The notes under the pieces were generated by a model, which did no database searches, was not told where the DNA came from, and saw only the letters and a list, made by a program, of their open reading frames with translations. DNA of 64,000 bases from assembly GCA_019638495.1 (NCBI GenBank), contig JAHBTQ010000003.1:248001-312000 (forward strand), given 5' to 3'. Shown here in pieces: positions 1 to 9,083 of this stretch; within the stretch, counting starts at the first letter, position 1, and the number at the start of each line of letters is the position of its first letter. Position numbers and translations under genes: made by a program. The DNA comes from Taibaiella sp. GTDB lineage: Bacteria > Bacteroidota > Bacteroidia > Chitinophagales > Chitinophagaceae.

Positions 1-1946
1 CGGCTCGCATGGCGAGTAACTTTGCCGGCGCCCAGGGTGGAGACGACTCCCGAAATGATATAGTAATAAGAGGTAATAGCCCACTGGGCGTATTGTGGCG
101 TATGGAGGGTGTAGATATTCCCAATCCAAATCACTTTAATGTGCCAGGTACCACGGGCGGCCCCGTAAGTATGCTGAACAGCAAGATGCTGGCTAACAGC
201 GACTTCTTTATGGGCGCTTTCCCTGCTGAGTATGGCGACGCAGTGGCCGGTGTTTTCGATGTGCGTTTGCGCAACGGCAATAATCAGAAGTATGAGTTTA
301 CTGGTCAGTTTGGTATACTGGGCACAGAGCTGGGGGCTGAGGGGCCTATTTCGAAGAAGCGGGGTTCGTCATTTTTGGTGAACTACAGGTATAGCACGTT
401 GCAGATATTCCAGGCGATGAACATTAAGATCGGTACATCGTCTGTGCCTCAGTACCAGGATGCGAGTTTTCGCCTTAACTTCCCGATGGGGAAGAAGGGT
501 GACCTGGCTTTCTTTGGCATTGGCGGCCTGAGCAAAATAGACTTGATAGTAAGCAACCTGACAACGCCGGAGTCGCAACTATATGGCGAGTCGGACAGGG
601 ACCAGTATTTCAAAGCGGGTAGTGGATTTGTAGGTGGTACATATGGCTACACTATTAACAGCAGCACGTTTATGAAGCTAACCGTAGCACAGTCAATAAG
701 CAATGTATGGGCAAATCATGTGAAGGTGTTTCGCAATGCAGGGTTTGGTGTAGACTCGCTGAAAGATGTGCTGGGCTATGATTTTACGGTAGGTTCCACT
801 GTGGCCCACTGGTACATCAATAAGAAGATAAACAACCGTAAAACACTTAAATATGGTGTCGAAAACAAATTGTATCACCTGAATTTTCAGGATAGCAGCA
901 GGCAGTATCCCACCTCAAGGCAGGACTGGCAGCTACGTGAGAACTTCATTGGGTATACCGACCTGGCGCAGGCCTATATACAATATAAGGTACGCACAAC
1001 TGAGCGTATGACGCTGACCGGTGGCCTGCATGGACAGTACCTGACACACAATGGGTCAAAAGCTCTGGAACCAAGGGTAGCTATGCGCTGGGCAGCTACA
1101 GACAACGATATCTTCACCGCGGGTTATGGCCTGCACAGCCAGGTGCAGCCACTGTATCAGTACTTTGCGCGCCTGCCGAATGACCCTCCGGGGGTAATGC
1201 AGAACTTTAATGTAGATTTCATTCGCAGCCACCACCTGGTGACGGGCTATGAACGCATACTGGCACCAAAGCTTCGTATGAGAGTGGAGGCCTATGGTCA
1301 GTACCTGTACAATATACCGGTTGAAGTGCGCAAAGGGTCTTCGTATTCATCCCTGAGCCAGGGCTCGAACTATTCGCGCAACTTTCCGGATACGCTGCAG
1401 AACACGGGTACGGGCTATAACTATGGACTTGAACTGACGTTGGAAAAAGGATTTAGTCGCGGTTTCTACGCGCTGTTTACGGCATCGGCCTTTGATTCTA
1501 AGGCAGCGGGCAATGACGGTGTGTACAGAAACACTGACTATAATACGCAGTATGCAACAAACCTGCTGTTTGGCTACGAGCGGAAAATGGGCAAGTACAG
1601 GACCTTTACAGGGGGCTTTAAAGTGACATCAATAGGCGGTAAACTGTACTCGCCTGTAAACATCGCTGCATCAAATGCACTTGGGGACATGGTGGTGGTA
1701 GATAGCCTGCGCAATACGCTGCGGTTCGCACCTTACTTCCGTGCGGATCTGAAGCTGGGTGTGCGACTGAATGCTAAACGACTGACCCATGAAATATCGC
1801 TGGACCTGGTAAATGTTACAGGTCAAAAGAATGTGCTGTCGCTAACCTATAGCTCAGACCTCGCTTCGCAGGGAGTGGCTTACCCTTTTTACACTACCTA
1901 TCAGTTGGGGTTCCTGCCGATTTTCTATTATCGCATAGATTTTTAG
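1..1946 (+). CDS. TonB-dependent outer-membrane receptor, 5'-truncated by window edge
   Basis: Outer-membrane receptor for energised uptake, or a SusC-like/plug-bearing barrel. The frame is open to the left edge, so the signal peptide, any carboxypeptidase-like N-domain and the first part of the plug are missing. What remains starts in the plug: motifs NDIVIRGNSPLG, MEGVDIPNPNHF and AEYGDAVAGVFDVRLRNG are typical of the Bacteroidota plug domain. About 500 residues of alternating aromatic/polar barrel strands follow, and the protein ends in the aromatic-rich strand FLPIFYYRIDF, as expected for a terminal beta-signal. The substrate cannot be read from the sequence. No SusD partner is present downstream; the next gene is unrelated. 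The family assignment is firm, the ligand is unknown. Confidence 0.9.
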   Translation, partial: ARMASNFAGAQGGDDSRNDIVIRGNSPLGVLWRMEGVDIPNPNHFNVPGTTGGPVSMLNSKMLANSDFFMGAFPAEYGDAVAGVFDVRLRNGNNQKYEFTGQFGILGTELGAEGPISKKRGSSFLVNYRYSTLQIFQAMNIKIGTSSVPQYQDASFRLNFPMGKKGDLAFFGIGGLSKIDLIVSNLTTPESQLYGESDRDQYFKAGSGFVGGTYGYTINSSTFMKLTVAQSISNVWANHVKVFRNAGFGVDSLKDVLGYDFTVGSTVAHWYINKKINNRKTLKYGVENKLYHLNFQDSSRQYPTSRQDWQLRENFIGYTDLAQAYIQYKVRTTERMTLTGGLHGQYLTHNGSKALEPRVAMRWAATDNDIFTAGYGLHSQVQPLYQYFARLPNDPPGVMQNFNVDFIRSHHLVTGYERILAPKLRMRVEAYGQYLYNIPVEVRKGSSYSSLSQGSNYSRNFPDTLQNTGTGYNYGLELTLEKGFSRGFYALFTASAFDSKAAGNDGVYRNTDYNTQYATNLLFGYERKMGKYRTFTGGFKVTSIGGKLYSPVNIAASNALGDMVVVDSLRNTLRFAPYFRADLKLGVRLNAKRLTHEISLDLVNVTGQKNVLSLTYSSDLASQGVAYPFYTTYQLGFLPIFYYRIDF

Positions 1947-2015
1947 CGTCCCTGAACTGTAATTCCACTATTTAGGTCTATTCATTAGTTTCGCATTTAT
2001 TCGGATTCTTGTAGC

Positions 2016-4043
2016 ATGGCTAAAAAACAACAGGGTCAACAACAGCAACCGCGCACCACACCGACGCCAAAGCCGCAAGTGCAGAGACCGCAGGCGGCAG
2101 CGGTAGCGGGCAGCACTATTAATGACGGCTTCTTAAAGAAATATGCCAACTGGCTGATATTGGCGGGTATTGCTGCGCTTACCTTCCTTATATATAAGGG
2201 CTCGCTTGACAATGACTTCACCAACTGGGACGATCTGGGCTATGTGCTCACCAACCCCTGGATAAAGGACAGTAGCATGGAGGGCTTTAAAAATCTGTTC
2301 TCTATCGATGCGCTGGTGATGGGTAACTATCACCCGCTGACGATTGTTACCTATTGGATTGAGTATAGCAAGCATGGACTGGAACCCTATTTTTATCACA
2401 GGGACAGTGTCATCTATCATATCCTTTGCACGTTCACAGTATTCCTCTTTGCAAAGACGCTCACACGGAAGACACTGGTGGCGGGTGTGGTAGCGCTGCT
2501 TTTCGCTGTGCATCCAATGCGTGTGGAGTCTGTGACCTGGATAGCTGGCCGAAAGGATATTCTCTATGGCATGTTCTACATGCTTGCCTGTACCACGCAC
2601 ATCTGGTATGTACGCGACTTCAAAGGGAAGAAGACTGTTTGGTTTATTGCCACGATAGTACTGTTTGCAATTTCGTTATTCTGCAAATCAGTGGGGGTCA
2701 CCCTGCCTGTAGTGCTTTTGTTCATCGACTATTACGAAGGCCGTAAGCTGAACCTGAAACTATTGCTGGAGAAAATACCGCTGTTTGTTTGTGCGCTTGC
2801 TTTTGGCCTCATCTCTATCTATGCGCAGAAGGATGTAGGGGCGCTCGGTACGCTCGATGTGTCGTTCAAGCCATGGGAGCGGTTTGCGCTTGGTTGTTAC
2901 GGTTTAATTACATATGTATGGAAAGCGGTGTTGCCGATTGGGTTGACGAACTTCTACCCATACCCGATGAAGGATAACGACGTACTGCCGGCAGTGTACT
3001 ATATCTATCCTTTGCTGGCGGTAGGGGGCATTTTTGCGCTCGTAAAATATGGGCGTCAAAATAGATTCCTGGTTTTTTGTATCTCCTTTTTTGTGATCAA
3101 TCTACTGTTGCTTTTACAATTCATGCCGGTGGGAGGCGCTGTAATGAGCGACCGTTACACCTACATACCTTATGTTGGCATTTTCCTGCTGGCAGGGTGG
3201 GCTGTAGCATGGCTGATTGAGGAGAAGAAGCAATCCGCAGGACTGGTGTTGGGCGGAGTCATCGCCTTATCGCTCATATATGGCTACATGACGAATGAGC
3301 GCAACAAGGACTGGTACGATTCAATTTCCTTGTGGCAATCTGCCATTGAGAAAAACCCCGAGTCGCCGATAGGGTATTTCTACCTCGGGCAGGATTATTA
3401 CACAAGGTTTGAGAAATCTCTTACTCCGCAGGAGCGGCAGAGAAATGGCGATTCGGCGTTTTATTATTTTACGAAGTCAGTGGAGCGCAAGCCCGACTAT
3501 ACAAGTCCCATCATCTGTATAGGCGAATACCAGCGCAGCACGGGACAAATAGATGCTGCAAAGGCTACCTACCTGAACGCATTGTCTATAAAGAACACGC
3601 TTGAGAGTGCCTACCTTGGACTAGGTGTGGTATACAGTATCAAGGGGCAATATGATTCGGCAGGGCCTATGTTTAGAAAAGCTCTTTCGCTCAAAAAGTA
3701 TTTCCCGGAGGGGTATAGCAACTACGCCAACTTCCTGGATATTACCGGGAAAACTGACTCTTCCTTGCTGATGTATGAAAAGTCGATTGCTCAGAACCCG
3801 GACGCATACATACCTTATATGAACCGGGCGCGGATATACCTGAGGCTGAACCAGCCTGATAAAGCACTGGCCGACTATAACCACGCAAATGCGATAAAGC
3901 CCGAGCATCCCGAGCCCTATTACATGCGGGCTCAATGCTATGCAAAGCTGGGGCGGAAGGCTGAGGCAAAGCAGCAAGTGGAGGAGGCAAGGCAGCATGG
4001 GTACGCGCAGATAGATCCTGCGTTTGTGCAATCGCTACAGTAG
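2016..4043 (+). CDS. Polytopic membrane protein with C-terminal TPRs, TMTC/PMT-like (GT-C fold glycosyltransferase candidate)
   Basis: 675 residues. After a Gln/Pro-rich cytoplasmic start (about 1-40) there are roughly ten hydrophobic segments (about 45-430), then tetratricopeptide repeats (about 445-670). The first periplasmic loop has the acidic pattern DNDFTNWDD followed by NYHPLT, then HPMRVESVTWIAGRKD. This arrangement is known from the TMTC/DUF1736 family of dolichol- or polyprenyl-phosphate-sugar dependent GT-C enzymes, where an acidic residue in loop 1 is catalytic. The TPR tail would face the periplasm and could bind an acceptor protein. The start ATG follows the upstream stop by about 70 bases. 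The enzyme activity is inferred from the fold pattern; sugar and acceptor are unknown. It could also be a non-catalytic TPR membrane scaffold. Confidence 0.75.
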   Translation: MAKKQQGQQQQPRTTPTPKPQVQRPQAAAVAGSTINDGFLKKYANWLILAGIAALTFLIYKGSLDNDFTNWDDLGYVLTNPWIKDSSMEGFKNLFSIDALVMGNYHPLTIVTYWIEYSKHGLEPYFYHRDSVIYHILCTFTVFLFAKTLTRKTLVAGVVALLFAVHPMRVESVTWIAGRKDILYGMFYMLACTTHIWYVRDFKGKKTVWFIATIVLFAISLFCKSVGVTLPVVLLFIDYYEGRKLNLKLLLEKIPLFVCALAFGLISIYAQKDVGALGTLDVSFKPWERFALGCYGLITYVWKAVLPIGLTNFYPYPMKDNDVLPAVYYIYPLLAVGGIFALVKYGRQNRFLVFCISFFVINLLLLLQFMPVGGAVMSDRYTYIPYVGIFLLAGWAVAWLIEEKKQSAGLVLGGVIALSLIYGYMTNERNKDWYDSISLWQSAIEKNPESPIGYFYLGQDYYTRFEKSLTPQERQRNGDSAFYYFTKSVERKPDYTSPIICIGEYQRSTGQIDAAKATYLNALSIKNTLESAYLGLGVVYSIKGQYDSAGPMFRKALSLKKYFPEGYSNYANFLDITGKTDSSLLMYEKSIAQNPDAYIPYMNRARIYLRLNQPDKALADYNHANAIKPEHPEPYYMRAQCYAKLGRKAEAKQQVEEARQHGYAQIDPAFVQSLQ

Positions 4044-4089
4044 TTAGGTATTGTATTTATTTTTAACATAAGGCTTGCGGCCTATAGAG

Positions 4090-4097
4090 TATCTTTG
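4090..4097 (+). promoter_or_regulatory. Bacteroidota -7 promoter box (TATCTTTG) for rlmN
   Basis: Exact match to TAnnTTTG, with only four bases between its last G and the ATG at 4102. A transcript starting at the usual distance would begin at or next to the start codon, so the mRNA is probably leaderless. No convincing -33 TTG was found at 18-20 bases upstream. Confidence 0.55.
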
Positions 4098-4101
4098 CGC
4101 G

Positions 4102-5154
4102 ATGAAAAATTTGCGTGAGATAGGATTGTCTGAGCTTGAGGCGATGCTGGTGGCTGCCGGCGAGCCAAAATTCAGGGCAAAACAGGTACATGACTGGGTG
4201 TGGCAGAAGCATGCCGCAGACATTAATGACATGACCAACCTGCCCAAGGCGCTCAGGGAAAAGCTGTCTGAGACGTATTTTATTCCCAAAGTGGCTATGC
4301 ACCACAGCCAGTATAGCAGCGACGGAACTATCAAGAACCGTCTGCAGCTACATGATGGCTATTATGTGGAAAGTGTGCTGATACCTACAGAAAAGCGGAT
4401 GACCGCCTGCGTTTCATCCCAGGTAGGCTGCTCCCTTTCCTGTAAGTTCTGTGCCACAGGATACATGACCCGCAAGCGCAACCTGGACTTTGATGAGATA
4501 GTTGATGAGGTGACACTGCTGAATGAGCTCTCCATGAAGCACTACAACAAGAAGCTTACCAACATCGTGTTTATGGGCATGGGCGAACCATTGCTCAATT
4601 ATAAGAACACCCTGATGGCCATTGAGCGCATTACCTCGCCCGATGGCCTGGGTATGAGCCCAAGGAGGATCACTGTTTCTACGGCTGGTGTGGCTAAGAT
4701 GATAAAGCAGCTTGGTGACGACCAGGTGCGCTTTAAGCTGGCACTGTCCCTGCACGCGCCTACCGACAGGAAGCGCAACGAGATAATGCCGATCAATGAG
4801 ACCAACAATCTGAAAGCGCTCATCGAGGCACTCAATTATTTCTACCAGGCAACGGGTAATGAAATTACGTTTGAGTACATATTATTCCGCAACTTCAACG
4901 ACAGCCAGCGCGATGCTGAAGACCTGGTGAAAATATACCGCCAGGTACCGGCAGACCTAATAAACATCATAGAGTATAATCCGATCGATAAGGCCGAATT
5001 TGAAAAGCCGGATGAAGAGAAGGTAAATGAGTTTATGGCGTTCCTGGCGGCAAATAAAGTGAATGCACGCCTTCGTCGCAGCAGGGGCAAAGATATCGAC
5101 GCAGCCTGTGGCCAGCTCGCCAACATAGACCATGCATCAGGCAAGGCTCAATAA
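4102..5154 (+). CDS. rlmN: 23S rRNA (adenine-2503-C2)/tRNA methyltransferase RlmN
   Basis: Radical SAM enzyme that methylates C2 of A2503 in 23S rRNA and A37 in some tRNAs. 350 residues. The iron-sulfur cluster motif CxxxCxxC is at about Cys110, Cys114 and Cys117 (VGCSLSCKFCATG). The SAM-binding stretch MGMGEPLLNY follows, and the C-terminal DAACGQL holds the Cys that is methylated during catalysis (about 337). The frame can be extended upstream to a TTG at 4075, but the ATG at 4102 fits both the family N-terminus and the promoter box four bases ahead. The assignment is firm. Confidence 0.96.
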   Translation: MKNLREIGLSELEAMLVAAGEPKFRAKQVHDWVWQKHAADINDMTNLPKALREKLSETYFIPKVAMHHSQYSSDGTIKNRLQLHDGYYVESVLIPTEKRMTACVSSQVGCSLSCKFCATGYMTRKRNLDFDEIVDEVTLLNELSMKHYNKKLTNIVFMGMGEPLLNYKNTLMAIERITSPDGLGMSPRRITVSTAGVAKMIKQLGDDQVRFKLALSLHAPTDRKRNEIMPINETNNLKALIEALNYFYQATGNEITFEYILFRNFNDSQRDAEDLVKIYRQVPADLINIIEYNPIDKAEFEKPDEEKVNEFMAFLAANKVNARLRRSRGKDIDAACGQLANIDHASGKAQ

Positions 5155-5204
5155 AATGGCGTCGTGGTTTTCTGTTCTTATTAAAGACCTTATTTTTACA
5201 CACT

Positions 5205-5753
5205 ATGAACGTGGCAGCCACTCTACTGGAAATACTCAAATACACATTACCCGCACTGATAGTGCTTATTGCAACTTCTGCGATAGTAAACAAGTTTATC
5301 GTTGCGCAGAATCAGCGGAAGCAAATGGCCATCTTCGAAGGTGCGCAAGATGTTACACTGAAGCTTCGGCTACAGGCTTACGAGCGCCTCGCCATTTTTG
5401 TGGAACGTATGAGTTCGCGCCTTCTGATGACAAGGCTCTACGACTCGTCTATGACCGTCGCTGACCTTCACTTTGCTGCAACGCAGTCTATCAGGAGCGA
5501 GTTTGAGCACAATTTGTCTCAACAGATATACGTATCCAAAAACGTTTGGGAAACGGTAAAGGGAGTGAAGGAACAGGAGCTGAACATGCTGAACCGCGTG
5601 TCACAGAGCCTGAACCCTGAAGCGCCTGCGCGGGAGTTTTATGCGCGGGTACTGGAGCTTATTTCGAAAGCAGAAAGCGAATTGCCAACCGATGTGGCAC
5701 TGCAGATAATTAATGCCGAAGTGAAAACCGTGATGCAGTACGGTTCTTATTAG
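5205..5753 (+). CDS. Small membrane-anchored protein of unknown function (DUF7935-like)
   Basis: 182 residues. One N-terminal transmembrane helix (about 8-30) is followed by a helical, charged soluble part with phrases such as RLQAYERLAIFVERM and EFEHNLSQQIYVS. No catalytic motif is visible. Proteins of this shape are common in Bacteroidota beside housekeeping genes and have no assigned role. The start at 5205 is an ATG preceded by an imperfect -7 box TATTTTTA (5191-5198), close to the start as for rlmN. It is 50 bases downstream of rlmN on the same strand and may be partly co-transcribed. Confidence 0.7.
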   Translation: MNVAATLLEILKYTLPALIVLIATSAIVNKFIVAQNQRKQMAIFEGAQDVTLKLRLQAYERLAIFVERMSSRLLMTRLYDSSMTVADLHFAATQSIRSEFEHNLSQQIYVSKNVWETVKGVKEQELNMLNRVSQSLNPEAPAREFYARVLELISKAESELPTDVALQIINAEVKTVMQYGSY

Positions 5754-5787
5754 ATATCCGGGCTATAAGCTCAAAACGATATTGGCC

Positions 5788-6477
5788 ATGAGAAGACTTT
5801 TTTCGTTTGTTACAAGTTTATTGATTACGATTGGCGCGACTGCCGTTGCCCATGCTGAGCGGAAGAATGACCTGCAACGCGAAAAGTTGAAGGGTAAGGT
5901 AAAGTCCGTTACGGAATATGAGTACAATGCTCTCGAGGATAGTAAAGTGCCCGAAAAAGGGACATTGAAGATCAAAGCTGTTTGCAGATACGATGAAAAC
6001 GGCAACCGGATAGACTATATTACCTACTCGGAAGATGGTAAGGTTCAGTCAAAGTCGGAATATAATTATGGCGACAACGGCGTGCTGAAGGATGTGAAGC
6101 GTTACCGGGGCGACGGCGGACTGAACGTAACAACTACCTTTAAGTACGATATGCTGGGTAACGAATCGGAGGAGACAAATACGGACCCGTCAGGTATGGT
6201 TTTTATGACCGGGAAGGGAAAATATGATCTTAGAGGTAACCGGATAACCTATGACCGGTATGATATGAATGGGCACCTTTTCCTGAAATCGAACTTTAAG
6301 TACGATAAAAACGGTGACCCTGTAGAAGAGCGGGAGTATGATTCTCACTCAAGCCTGCAGTTTACGACCACTTTTGAGTACGACAATTATGATAAGAATG
6401 GTAACTGGCTTGGCAAAGTTATGTACAAGAATAAGAAGCCACGTTCCATTTACGAGCGGGAAATTGAGTATCAATAG
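5788..6477 (+). CDS. Secreted YD/RHS-like repeat protein, paralogue 1
   Basis: 229 residues from the ATG at 5788 (a TTG lies two codons earlier). A signal peptide covers about residues 1-24 (ends AVAHAE). The mature part consists of degenerate ~22-24 residue repeats of the type YDxxGN-x-YDxxG, for example RYDENGNRIDY, KYDMLGNESEE, KYDLRGNRITY and KYDKNGDPVEE. These resemble the YD repeats of RHS proteins, which build beta-strand shells in larger toxins. This copy is far too short to form a shell around a toxin and carries no toxin tail. The next gene is a paralogue with the same architecture. Function unknown; probably periplasmic or surface-exposed. Confidence 0.7.
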   Translation: MRRLFSFVTSLLITIGATAVAHAERKNDLQREKLKGKVKSVTEYEYNALEDSKVPEKGTLKIKAVCRYDENGNRIDYITYSEDGKVQSKSEYNYGDNGVLKDVKRYRGDGGLNVTTTFKYDMLGNESEETNTDPSGMVFMTGKGKYDLRGNRITYDRYDMNGHLFLKSNFKYDKNGDPVEEREYDSHSSLQFTTTFEYDNYDKNGNWLGKVMYKNKKPRSIYEREIEYQ

Positions 6478-6513
6478 ATATTTTCGCGCACGGCTACTGG
6501 TTATCGTTAATTT

Positions 6514-7407
6514 ATGAGGTCATTTTTTCTCGGTCATTTACTGGTGTTCAGTGTTTTTTCTGCAACCCTTTGGGGGCAGGATACATATACTGCCGGGTTC
6601 AAGGGACGGGTACGTGCCATATCTGAATATAACTATCGTCCGCTTGACGCTAATGAGTATGATGCCAACACTGCATACAGGGTATTGACCAAATATGACG
6701 ATCACGGTAGGAAGTTGAGGCAGTTTAACTTTAACCGGGATGGCAGTCTGCGATCGAAGTCTGTATTTAGATATGATAATCATGGGTTCCTGGTTGAAGA
6801 GCGGAATTATGATGCAGGCGGCAGATATCAGTTTGCGGTGAAGTACGTTAATGACAGGAAGGGTAGGGAGACCGAGCGGAAAGAATATGGGCTGAATGGG
6901 ATGATCTCATTGAAGGCCAGCCTCAGTTACGACCGGAACGGGAATCTGGAAAAGGAAGAGACGTTTGACCTTGATAACCACCTGCAGGGTCGCGCAACGT
7001 GGAAGTATGACAATGAGGGCCGACCGGTAGAAGAGGCGGTTTATGATATGCTGGAGTTGGAGACAAGACGAACTAACTATACTTATGACTCGCTGGGCAA
7101 TTTGATAGAGCAGAGGGATAAGTACTATGATATAGTGCTTAAAGTAGAGTATTCTTTTGATATATATGGAAATATGATTGAGGAAAAGCACTATAATGCC
7201 GAGGGCGTGCTGGACAAGCGCATTGAGTATAAGTATGATGACAAGGGAAATTATGTGCTTGAGAACCTATATTCGGCTGAGGGCAGGCTGAGGAGGAGTT
7301 TCACCTACACAAATATCTATGACAAGATGGGCAACCTGGTGCAGAAAATTCAGCACGATGGCGGGCACGATAGGATAGTGGAGCGCAGAGAACTACAATA
7401 TTACTAA
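6514..7407 (+). CDS. Secreted YD/RHS-like repeat protein, paralogue 2
   Basis: 297 residues with a signal peptide (about 1-21, ending ATLWGQD). It is longer than the preceding paralogue and has about nine YD-type units, for example KYDDHGRKLRQF, RYDNHGFLVEE, SYDRNGNLEKE, KYDNEGRPVEE, TYDSLGNLIEQ and KYDDKGNYVLE. It shares with its neighbour the opening phrase FKGRVRAISEYNY / LKGKVKSVTEYEY and the ending KMGNLVQKI / KNGNWLGKV, so the two arose by duplication. The genes are 36 bases apart and probably co-transcribed. No enzymatic residues or T9SS tail are visible. The role is unknown; a structural or binding function is the safest guess. Confidence 0.7.
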   Translation: MRSFFLGHLLVFSVFSATLWGQDTYTAGFKGRVRAISEYNYRPLDANEYDANTAYRVLTKYDDHGRKLRQFNFNRDGSLRSKSVFRYDNHGFLVEERNYDAGGRYQFAVKYVNDRKGRETERKEYGLNGMISLKASLSYDRNGNLEKEETFDLDNHLQGRATWKYDNEGRPVEEAVYDMLELETRRTNYTYDSLGNLIEQRDKYYDIVLKVEYSFDIYGNMIEEKHYNAEGVLDKRIEYKYDDKGNYVLENLYSAEGRLRRSFTYTNIYDKMGNLVQKIQHDGGHDRIVERRELQYY

Positions 7408-7511
7408 TGGCTGTAATGCCCTGTGGGTGCGGGTTTTAGACGACATAAACACCTTTTCCCCAAAAAAACTTTCTAAAATAAAATATTCCTTTTTCGTTAT
7501 CTCAAAAAGTA

Positions 7512-7519
7512 TATTTTTG
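7512..7519 (+). promoter_or_regulatory. Bacteroidota -7 promoter box (TATTTTTG) for acpP-fabF-rnc
   Basis: Exact TAnnTTTG 26 bases before the acpP ATG, giving a short conventional leader. It lies in an AT-rich stretch after the YD-repeat genes and separates the fatty-acid operon from them. Confidence 0.6.
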
Positions 7520-7545
7520 CACCATAAAATTTAAACGCATTAACT

Positions 7546-7782
7546 ATGTCTGAAATTGCAAATCGCGTTAAGAAAATTATCGTGGACAAACTGGGTGTTG
7601 ACGAATCAGAAGTAAACCCTGAGGCGAGCTTTACCAATGACCTCGGTGCTGATTCTCTTGACACTGTAGAACTGATCATGGAATTCGAAAAAGAATTCAA
7701 TATCTCTATTCCTGATGAGCAGGCTGAAACTATCACTACGGTAGGACAGGCTGTTGCTTACCTGGAAGAGCACGTAAAATAA
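7546..7782 (+). CDS. acpP: Acyl carrier protein AcpP
   Basis: 78 residues, the normal length. It carries growing acyl chains on a phosphopantetheine arm during type II fatty acid synthesis. The attachment serine is Ser37 in the motif [12 protein letters not shown]. The protein is acidic throughout, as expected. It sits directly upstream of fabF and rnc, an order widely conserved in bacteria, and has its own promoter box at 7512-7519. The codon use appears more optimised than in the neighbours, which fits a very abundant protein. The assignment is firm. Confidence 0.98.
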   Translation: MSEIANRVKKIIVDKLGVDESEVNPEASFTNDLGADSLDTVELIMEFEKEFNISIPDEQAETITTVGQAVAYLEEHVK

Positions 7783-7821
7783 TTAATGTACCAAAACCTT
7801 TTCTGTAACTAAGATCGTTAG

Positions 7822-9081
7822 ATGAGTTTAGCGCTAAAACGAGTTGTCGTTACGGGTCTCGGAGCCCTGACGCCATTAGGCAATGACATACCCTCTTACT
7901 GGGATGGGTTGGTTAATGGCGTCTCGGGCGCCGGGTTCATCAAGCAATTTGATGTAACCAAGTTCAAAACCAAGTTTGCCTGCGAGTTGAAAGATTTCAA
8001 CCCGGAAAACTATTTTGAACGTAAAGAGGCACGTAAGCTCGATCGCTTTTCTCAGATCGCGCTTGTAGCCGCTGACGAAGCAGTTCGTTCCGCAAACCTT
8101 ACAGATGAGGGTATCGATCGCGATCGCGTTGGCGTTATATGGGGCTCCGGAATAGGTGGTATGATCACCTTCATTGAAGAGATGAAAAACTTTGCTACGG
8201 GCGATGGAACTCCCCGTTTCAATCCTTTCTTCATTCCTAAGCTTATTCTTGACATTGCGTCCGGTCATATTTCAATGAAGTATGGCTTCCGTGGGCCAAA
8301 TTTTGCCACGGTTAGCGCATGTGCATCTTCTACGAATGCACTCATTGATGCACTTACCTATATCCGTTTGGGTAAGGCTGATGCAATTGTTTGCGGTGGC
8401 TCTGAGGCAGTTGTGACTGAGGCCGGAATTGGCGGATTTAACGCTATGAAAGCTCTTTCTGAGCGCAACGACGATCCCCAAACCGCAAGTAGGCCGTTCG
8501 ATCTTAATCGTGATGGTTTTGTGCTGGGCGAGGGCGCAGGTGCAATAGTGCTCGAAGAGTATGAACATGCCAAACGCCGCGGCGCAAAAATTATTGCTGA
8601 GTTGGCAGGCGGCGGCCTCAGTGCAGATGCTTATCATCTTACTGCTCCACACCCCGAAGGTCTCGGCGCCTTCAATGTAATGAAGAATGCCCTTGCTGAT
8701 GCAGGCATGAAGCCAGAAGATATTGACTATATAAACGTACACGGTACATCTACACCGCTAGGTGACATTAGTGAAGTGACTGCTATTCAGCGCGTATTCG
8801 GCGAGCATATCTATGACCTCAACATTAGCTCTACAAAGTCAATGACAGGTCACCTGCTGGGAGCCGCGGGAGCAATCGAGGCAATTGCCAGTATCCTGGC
8901 GACGGTCCATGATGTCATTCCACCTACTATTAATCACTTTACTGACGATCCTGCATTTGATCCGAAGTTGAACTTTACGTTCAATAAGGCACAGAAGCGT
9001 GTGGTAAATGTGGCACTGAGCAATACGTTTGGTTTTGGAGGTCATAATGCTTCGGTTATTTTCAAAAAACCATCGGATTAG
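7822..9081 (+). CDS. fabF: 3-oxoacyl-[acyl-carrier-protein] synthase II FabF
   Basis: Elongating ketosynthase of fatty acid synthesis that condenses malonyl-ACP with acyl-ACP. 419 residues. The catalytic triad is visible as Cys167 (TVSACASSTNA), His307 (NVHGTSTPLGD) and His344 (STKSMTGHLLGAAGA, with the conserved Lys339). It starts 39 bases after acpP and ends two bases before the rnc start, so the three genes form one transcription unit. Confidence 0.97.
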   Translation: MSLALKRVVVTGLGALTPLGNDIPSYWDGLVNGVSGAGFIKQFDVTKFKTKFACELKDFNPENYFERKEARKLDRFSQIALVAADEAVRSANLTDEGIDRDRVGVIWGSGIGGMITFIEEMKNFATGDGTPRFNPFFIPKLILDIASGHISMKYGFRGPNFATVSACASSTNALIDALTYIRLGKADAIVCGGSEAVVTEAGIGGFNAMKALSERNDDPQTASRPFDLNRDGFVLGEGAGAIVLEEYEHAKRRGAKIIAELAGGGLSADAYHLTAPHPEGLGAFNVMKNALADAGMKPEDIDYINVHGTSTPLGDISEVTAIQRVFGEHIYDLNISSTKSMTGHLLGAAGAIEAIASILATVHDVIPPTINHFTDDPAFDPKLNFTFNKAQKRVVNVALSNTFGFGGHNASVIFKKPSD

Positions 9082-9083
9082 CA

